Source: Carettochelys insculpta (taxonomy: Eukaryota; Chordata; Testudines; Carettochelyidae). From it: a stretch of 64,000 bases of DNA. Positions 58,540 through 64,000 of this stretch are shown in pieces. Position numbers and translations under genes: made by a program. Positions within the stretch are counted from its first letter, which is position 1. Each line of letters opens with the position of its first letter. A model generated the notes under the pieces. That model was given only the letters and a program-made list of their open reading frames with translations, did no database searches and was not told the DNA's origin. The DNA is taken from NCBI RefSeq assembly GCF_033958435.1, contig NC_134161.1, positions 10,788,001 to 10,852,000 on the forward strand, given 5' to 3'.

Positions 58540-58625
58540 TGCCACTGTCAAATTAGCGCTAGTAACTTGCCCTTTTCTTTTAATTGAGCCCAATGTGCCG
58601 TGAACATGTCTCCTAATTGGGAAGA
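58540..58625. promoter_or_regulatory. Candidate conserved noncoding element
   Basis: The stretch holds several AT-rich homeodomain-type cores (gtaatttatgcc, caaattagcgctag, ttttaattgagcc, cctaattgggaagaattag) and has no repeat-family resemblance that I recognise. Only composition supports a regulatory call. Confidence 0.25.
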
Positions 58626-58819
58626 ATTAGTTGTGTCATCTCACTGCAGTAGGAAACCCAAAAACCACAGGGAAGGCAGGCACATGCATCCCAGGTTGTT
58701 CTGTGCTGGCAGGTGCAGCTCCTTTCCTCACATTGGATAGCACAGTCAGTACTGTGTACTTCCAAAGCCTCTGAGACCATCTAGGTGCAAGTGGCAAAGC
58801 TGTGTCCATTTCCACGGGT

Positions 58820-59040
58820 AGAAAAGTACCCAAAAAGTTACTTGAGTAAAAGTGCAGCTCCTTTGGCAGGAGTGGGGTAATGTACTTAAGTACAAGTTGC
58901 AGGCATGCCTCTGGAAAATTACTGGAGTAAAAGTGCAGACAACACACACACACTTGCACACGTCCCATCTTCATTGTACTCAAGTATCCAGAAGTGCAAG
59001 CAGGTGCACTTGTAGTCAAGTAACTTTTTGGGTTCTTTTT
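58820..59040. mobile_element. Short DNA transposon with long 'acccaaaaagttacttga' inverted ends
   Basis: Left end AGAAAAGTACCCAAAAAGTTACTTGAGTAAAAGTG and right end CACTTGTAGTCAAGTAACTTTTTGGGTTCTTTTT are inverted copies over about 34 bp. Between them the motif gagtaaaagtgcag occurs twice (near 58843 and 58925). The word 'acttgagtaaaagta' is abundant in fish and some reptile genomes in hAT-type relics as I recall. No target duplication could be fixed. Confidence 0.75.
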
Positions 59041-59348
59041 CCGCCTCTGTCTGTTCCATGGGTGAGGAAAGTCGCCTTTCCCCTGGTGTGGGGAGGAGGT
59101 CTCCTCCTCTTGTTGAGTTTGAAACAAGCAGGTTCCCCTTTAAAGACCTGTCCATGCGCTAATCCTCCTGCATGCATTTCACACCCACTCTCGCTTGGAG
59201 AAGTTGAGTCCTCTTGTCTGAGTGATTTTTTTTTTTTCCTTTTTTTTTTTCTTTTCTGTTTTCTCACGCCTCAGTTTGCTTATCTTCCTTGTTCTTCCCT
59301 GACTGATCTCTTCTTCCTCTCCTTTCTACCTCCTTCCTCTCCTGTCAG

Positions 59349-59370
59349 CATGGTGAAGTCTGTGGCGTAG
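59349..59370 (+). CDS. IGSF9B: Candidate alternative IGSF9B terminal exon B (very short tail)
   Basis: A long C/T tract from about 59285 ends cctctcctgtcag, the strongest-looking acceptor downstream of the large tail exon, with a ctgac branch-like motif near 59300. In phase it would add MVKSVA and stop at TAG (59368-59370). The tract may also be just low-complexity sequence, as a T-rich run lies at 59228-59256. The terminal SVA loosely resembles a class I PDZ ligand but with a weak final residue. Confidence 0.3.
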
Positions 59371-60222
59371 AGGAGTTGTCGTCTGCAGGCCTGTAGCAAG
59401 GATGCCATTTGCCAGCGTGCTGCCCGCTCTTACTAGCTCCTTTTGTCTCATTGTGGTGTGCGGGGCCTGGGCAGCAGCTCTTTGGAAAGGGAGTGACTTC
59501 TGTGTTTCTCTAGCCTCTTTAATTTCGAAAAGCCCTTAACTGATCCCAAGGGATATACCTGCAGCATCCTCTGGGGTGGAGGCAGCAATCAGTCCTGCAC
59601 AAGACTGTAGGGAAGAGGAATCTCCTACTCCTAAGAAAAGCCTCATCCTGGGATCTCCAGTCTCCATGCAGCACATAATGCATCTGAACTTGTAATGTTT
59701 CTTTGCATGAAAGACTCCCATGTAGCTAATATTCTTGAAAGGGAGTAGGACAGAGTAAACCAGACCAGGTTTGAACCTGTGGGTCACAGGCTGCCTAGAG
59801 GGGTTCAGACTAGACTTACAGTTGGTGAGCTGTTGTTTAAGTTCTGTTCCTGTTGGCTCAAGAGAAGAGAGGCAGGGAAGACGTGCAGGGGATGCTTTCC
59901 TGTAAGGGAAAACTTGCATATTGCACCCTGCCTCCTCTTGTGACAGGGTTTCCCATTCTGGCAGAGATGGGCTGCAGTCATTCCCTAGGGTTTGACTGTT
60001 GGTCTTCTGACTTCTTACAGGCAAAGGTCTTAGAAGAACAGCGATGGGGATTGGACTAGAGCAACTGCTCTTTTAGCCTAAGAAGAAAGCCCTTCTTGCT
60101 GTGGATGTTGGAGACTCTTGTTTCACCTCCTCTGCGGGGGAGCGGTGAGATGTGCAAGCTTTAGAATGCGTTCTTCTCTCCTAGAGACGCCTTCCCTAAT
60201 TTCCTTTCCATATGGTTCTGAC

Positions 60223-60419
60223 CAATGTTGCCTGTAATTTTTTCCATCCCAGGGGTGGAATACATTTTAGGTGCACCCAGGCATGTGCAGGTGTGCACCA
60301 CCAGAAGAAAAATGCCTGCTGTCAGCTGTGGATGACAGCAGGCGCTCTGTTAATCAGCCGGGCCGCACTTGAATCTTTCCTGTGAGGTCACCCGAGTGCT
60401 CAGCTTACAGGGAGCCTGG
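60223..60419 (-). mobile_element. hAT-type miniature element, copy 7
   Basis: It starts CAATGTTGCCTGTAATTTTTTCCATC and ends GCTCAGCTTACAGGGAGCCTGG, with the intact gtgcacccaggcatgtgcaggtgtgcaccaccag block. GTTCTGAC (60215-60222) and GTTCTGGC (60420-60427) match at 7 of 8. A local gcctgctgtcagctgtggatgacagcaggc palindrome lies inside it. Confidence 0.87.
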
Positions 60420-62579
60420 GTTCTGGCTTTTGCAAGTGTAGTAAATTGAAGGTAGAGAGAACGTCTCCAGGAGTTCTTCTCTCCCAAAGCTGATGCGTTG
60501 TAGTGTCCGGGATCTGTGCTCACTGCAGAGCCTCATGAAAAGTACCCACTGCATTTTTAAAGCAACCTTGCCTTGTTGTGACTCAAGGCTCTGAAGTGAA
60601 TGACCATGGGGTCAGATTCCTCTGCATCACCTGTGGTGCTTCTAGATGTTCTTCATGCATAGGCTGCTGCCCGACACACTGCAAGAGCAGGAGGCCTTTT
60701 TGGGCCTTGGAAACAATCACGACAGGGAAGGGGGTGTTGGCTGCAGATTGGTAGAGAAGGTATAAGTCGGTTGGTGAGTCTCTTTCCCTCTGCCATTGTC
60801 AACTCTTCGCATCTGTGATACCCAAGGTCAAATTGTGTGTATGGTGGAGCACAGGTTTAGTGCACTCCCTGTGTCTGGCTGGAAACCAGTCGCGGTGCTG
60901 TGGGAAGGTCCTAGTTGACAGAGGAAATGGAAATGAGTTTGATGGCTTTCCAGCTGAATCTCGAATGGATGTTTTTCGAACAGCATAAACATCCTAATTA
61001 CTAATATTTCCTTAGAAGGCGTATGTGGCGGAAATGTCCGGGGCTGCTACAAGCTGAGGCTGAGTGAGATCAGCAGAGTTGTGTGGCAAGCAGGACCAGC
61101 AGTGGAATAGGTGCTGCAAGCTAGAACTTCCTGTTGGTTTAGGACATAAGGCACAGGTGCTGTTTCAGTCTGTGATGGCACAGGATGGAAGACCAGGACC
61201 AGGTGAACAGGGCTCACTCTTGGTCAGGATTGAGTTACATTGACAGCAGCATTTGGAGAAGTTCACTCAGTACCTGTCTGCATATAGTAGCCACAGGCTT
61301 TTATCCCATTCATCTAATGCTGAAAACTCAGTAAAATCAGGGCTGGAGTACTCCATGTGGGAGCTGGGATGCAGTGGAAGGCAAGGGTTACCATTGCTGG
61401 CACCAGTTGTTGTTCAGCAGCACAACATTACTTGTGTCTTATCAGAGGACGCCAAACAGAGAAATGTTTCCGGAGCACGAGCTTTTAAAATTAATCTATA
61501 ACCCTGCGTTCACCATTGGAGACTAATAGTGCCTTACGGAGAGGAATTTAACTGTAGCCCCTTCATTCTTGTGCATCCTAAATCTAGCCCCTCTGAGGAG
61601 GGTGAAATTCTCACTTGGCCCCAACAGGAGGGAATTGTGGCTTGTCTAGAAAGGTGTTTTCTCCTTTGTTGAAATTAATGCTTTTCCTGCGTTGTAGGGA
61701 GTTCCAGCTGTTGCCTCAGAGAGAGAGTCTCAAGGATCTGTGTCTGCACATTAATCACACCTTAAGGCCTGTGCTTGAGCAGTGAACGTGAAAGGGGCTG
61801 TTTTTAATATTGTAAATCTTATGGCTTCAGTTGCATCTGCTGGCCCCCAGCTGCTCAATCAAATTTCTTATGTTCCATATGCTCCTCAGTGCTATTAGCA
61901 GAATCAAGAAGCTTTGCCAATCATCTGGAAGTCTTTAGAAACCTGACAGTCAACATCCTGCAGCATTCTAGCTAAGCATGTACTGCTACAAAAGCCTCTT
62001 CATACATTAGCCTGACTTCTCTCGGGGTAAAGACCTATTCTTCTGCCATGGCCTTAGCCCCAAAATGTAGTGAGGGGTGTAGAGCTGAGCAATGATGAGT
62101 CCTGGTACTGTATCTTCTAAATACTCAAGAAGATCAGGATGAAAGTAGGGAATAAAGTCCACCTCCAGATTCGAAGAAATGCCCTGACTTCAGCACACAG
62201 ATATCCAAGTGCCCTGTGACGTCTTTTATCAGGGCATATCACAGCACTTGAAGCCTCAAAAAAAAAAAAAAAAGGCGAGGTAGGTATTTACTGTGCAGAT
62301 GGGACAATGGAGATGCATTGAGGGATACTTTACTTAGCCAAGCTTTGATTGAGCGCGGAATAGAAACCAAGTGTCTCCTCCAACCTCTGTTTCTTTTACT
62401 CCTCTTCAAACCCATTCAGCACCAGCCTGGGCTGGTTGCAGCCAGAGATTGGGTTTCATGAGTCTTGCAAGTTCTTGTGCTTTTCAAAGGCCTGTGTAAT
62501 TTCAGGCACCTTAGATTCAGAGTTGAGGTCTAGGACTAAACCAAATGGAGAGGGCTTGTTTTGGGAGTTGCTTTTCTCT

Positions 62580-62790
62580 TTGGCCACGTCTACACTAGCC
62601 AAGTCCTTTTGGAAAAATAGACCCTCCTTTTGAAAGAACAAGTGGAGTATCCGCACACACAATGCACTCTTTGAATTCCTTTCAAAAGAACGCAGCCCTT
62701 CTTCCGGAGGCCCTCTTCCTCTCCCAAATGAGGAAGTGTGCCTTTTTCCAAAAGATTCTTTCAGAAAAAAGTGTGTGTGTAGATGCTCTC
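62580..62790. repeat. Harbinger-like repeat with GTCTACAC-type ends
   Basis: Left end GGCCACGTCTACACTAGCCAAGTCC, followed by ttttggaaaaatag. The right part reads ctttttccaaaagattctttcagaaaaaagtgtgtgtgtagatgctc, its approximate inverse. The opening words are the same as those of the repeat at 50235. Borders are approximate. Confidence 0.6.
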
Positions 62791-63114
62791 GGGACAGAGC
62801 GGTCCTCATGGTGGTAGACTTTTTGATCTCTAGCCTGGGTGCTAGAGTGCAGTTCACTCCGGCAACAGTGAAAGAGCATTCTCTGAGCTTACAGCACTTA
62901 ATACTGCCATTTCCCCTGGGACTGTCAGACAGACATGACCAGTGTTAGGCTCTTTCCCTTTTCTCCCTAGATAGACTGTGTATTTCTTACCAGTAAACAT
63001 GCTAACGTAATTGTTGACTTGTCCAATCTTTTGTGCTTCTGCTGCCCTGTTTACTCTCTGTCTGTCCTTGTTAGGGCAAACTAGATTTCTGGCCGTGTTC
63101 TGTTTTTACCTTAG

Positions 63115-63262
63115 GCTGCCATACGGCCGGCATCTCAAAGTGAGCTTTGGTTCTCTGAACACACTGTCCTCCATCAGTCCCATGCTTATCGGTTCCATCT
63201 CGGTCTCTTCGGCTGCCTTGGAGATGAGCACGTGGGAGTCAGGAATTGATGGGAATGAATGA
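63115..63262 (+). CDS. IGSF9B: Candidate IGSF9B C-terminal exon C (49 codons to stop)
   Basis: Acceptor gttctgtttttaccttag precedes 63115. Joined to 54130 in phase it completes a glycine codon and adds 48 residues (LPYGRHLKVSFGSLNTLSSI, then SPMLIGSISVSSAALEMSTW and ESGIDGNE) before TGA at 63260. The serine-rich composition continues the style of the tail, and no stop interrupts the frame. I cannot confirm the peptide from memory of other species. An internal gtggga (63228) might be a donor if the exon is not terminal. It is the best candidate for the continuation demanded by the 54131 donor. Confidence 0.5.
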
Positions 63263-64000
63263 GAATACCAGAGTGTGTGCTGTTCCTAGTAAATCTCAAA
63301 TACAGTGTGAACGGAAGACCGGCTCCAATCTGGATTTAAATTAACCTTTTCAGGGGAGCGTTAAGTGCAGTGTTCCTGGCTGGTGCTCACTCTTGGAAAC
63401 TGCCGTCCAGGAAAAGAACCATTGCCTTTATTTTCCTCTTCCTCCCAGAGCTTTCTGTGATGCTTGGTCAACTTTTGTGGCTCTCCAGGAGATGCAGAAG
63501 AACTGACTTTTTTTGTCTGACCTCCGCATTTACCTGTCACACAGCAGGAGACAGTGGATAGGCTGACATTTGAGTAACCTTGCCAGGCCCATGAAGGAAT
63601 TCAGGAAATGTTCTGAGCCACTTCTCAAAATACTTGCTAAGGGAGAAGGTTTGATCAGTGTCCTGGCCTACTTGGCAACTTGTGACAGAGAGAGGGAGAC
63701 TGGATTGAGGGCTCAGTGGATTAAACCTCCTTTCATCTCGGGAGAAGTGGGCTTCAGTATTGGCTTAGTCACAGTGAGAACAACTTTATGGAGCTGACTA
63801 CTCACTGATGGGCCCTTGCTTGTATTTCAAACCCCCATACTCTTTGGCATTAAGTCTGCTGCACAGGAACACCCTGTGGTTATAACTGGGATGTGCTCAC
63901 AGAGCTGAGTGAAGACACCAGCACAACCCTAGTCTGTATTATATCTGGTCCTAAATGTCCATGCTCAGGCTCTTTCTTTTGTGGGTAGTGAACTCAGTTT

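Larger units (their letters stand above)
54131..64000. other. IGSF9B: Region downstream of the large tail exon (intron and possible 3' exons)
   Basis: The consensus donor GTAAGT at 54131 shows that splicing continues downstream. This 9.9-kb region contains three phase-compatible candidate 3' exons (55870, 59349, 63115). It also carries a TG/TA microsatellite, a MIR-like SINE, two hAT miniature elements, an element with long inverted ends (58820) and a Harbinger-like repeat (62580). I see no unambiguous polyadenylation signal tied to any of the exons. The stretches 54140-55490, 57350-58530 and 60430-62260 hold nothing recognisable. Confidence 0.7.

Noticed and set aside
1..64000. CRISPR arrays, tRNA or rRNA genes, bacterial operons
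   Set aside because: The sequence is vertebrate intron-exon DNA; no regular spacer array, cloverleaf tRNA gene or rRNA sequence was seen. tRNA-like words belong to SINE heads.

Overview
The window is vertebrate genomic DNA dominated by one large split gene on the + strand. Sixteen consecutive coding exons, each with AG/GT borders and matching codon phases, together encode about 1,238 residues of IGSF9B (protein turtle homolog B), an immunoglobulin-superfamily synaptic adhesion molecule. The 5' exons (signal peptide and first half of Ig domain 1) lie upstream of base 1. I see no second protein-coding gene on either strand.

The repeat content points to a reptile, most likely a turtle: CR1 LINE tails, MIR/CORE-type SINEs, many short hAT-type and Harbinger-type elements, a decayed DIRS-like retroelement, and the fold-back repeat with the GTTAGTCT and GTGCCACAGGAC signatures that I associate with chelonians. 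One CpG-rich TTCGAA-rich repeat resembles what I recall from softshell turtles. The species call is inference, not measurement.

Layout: 721-867 second half of Ig1; 7502-11528 Ig2 (two exons); 15583-16234 Ig3 (two exons); 24109-29649 Ig4 (two exons); 31147-34248 Ig5 (two exons); 35286-45833 fibronectin type III 1 (two exons split by a 10.2-kb intron); 46983-47602 FN3 2 (two exons); 49502-49663 membrane-proximal stalk, transmembrane helix and basic stop-transfer; 50967-51012 a 46-nt linker exon; 52493-54130 one 1.6-kb exon for nearly all of the cytoplasmic tail. Downstream of 54130 lie three phase-compatible candidate alternative C-terminal exons (55870, 59349, 63115), of which the last is the best.

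The introns hold a set of transposon relics that can be delimited by eye. The clearest is a family of seven copies of a 165-200 bp miniature element with CAGTGTTCCC-type inverted ends; six have recognisable 8-bp target duplications, one of them exact. This is diagnostic of a non-autonomous hAT transposon.
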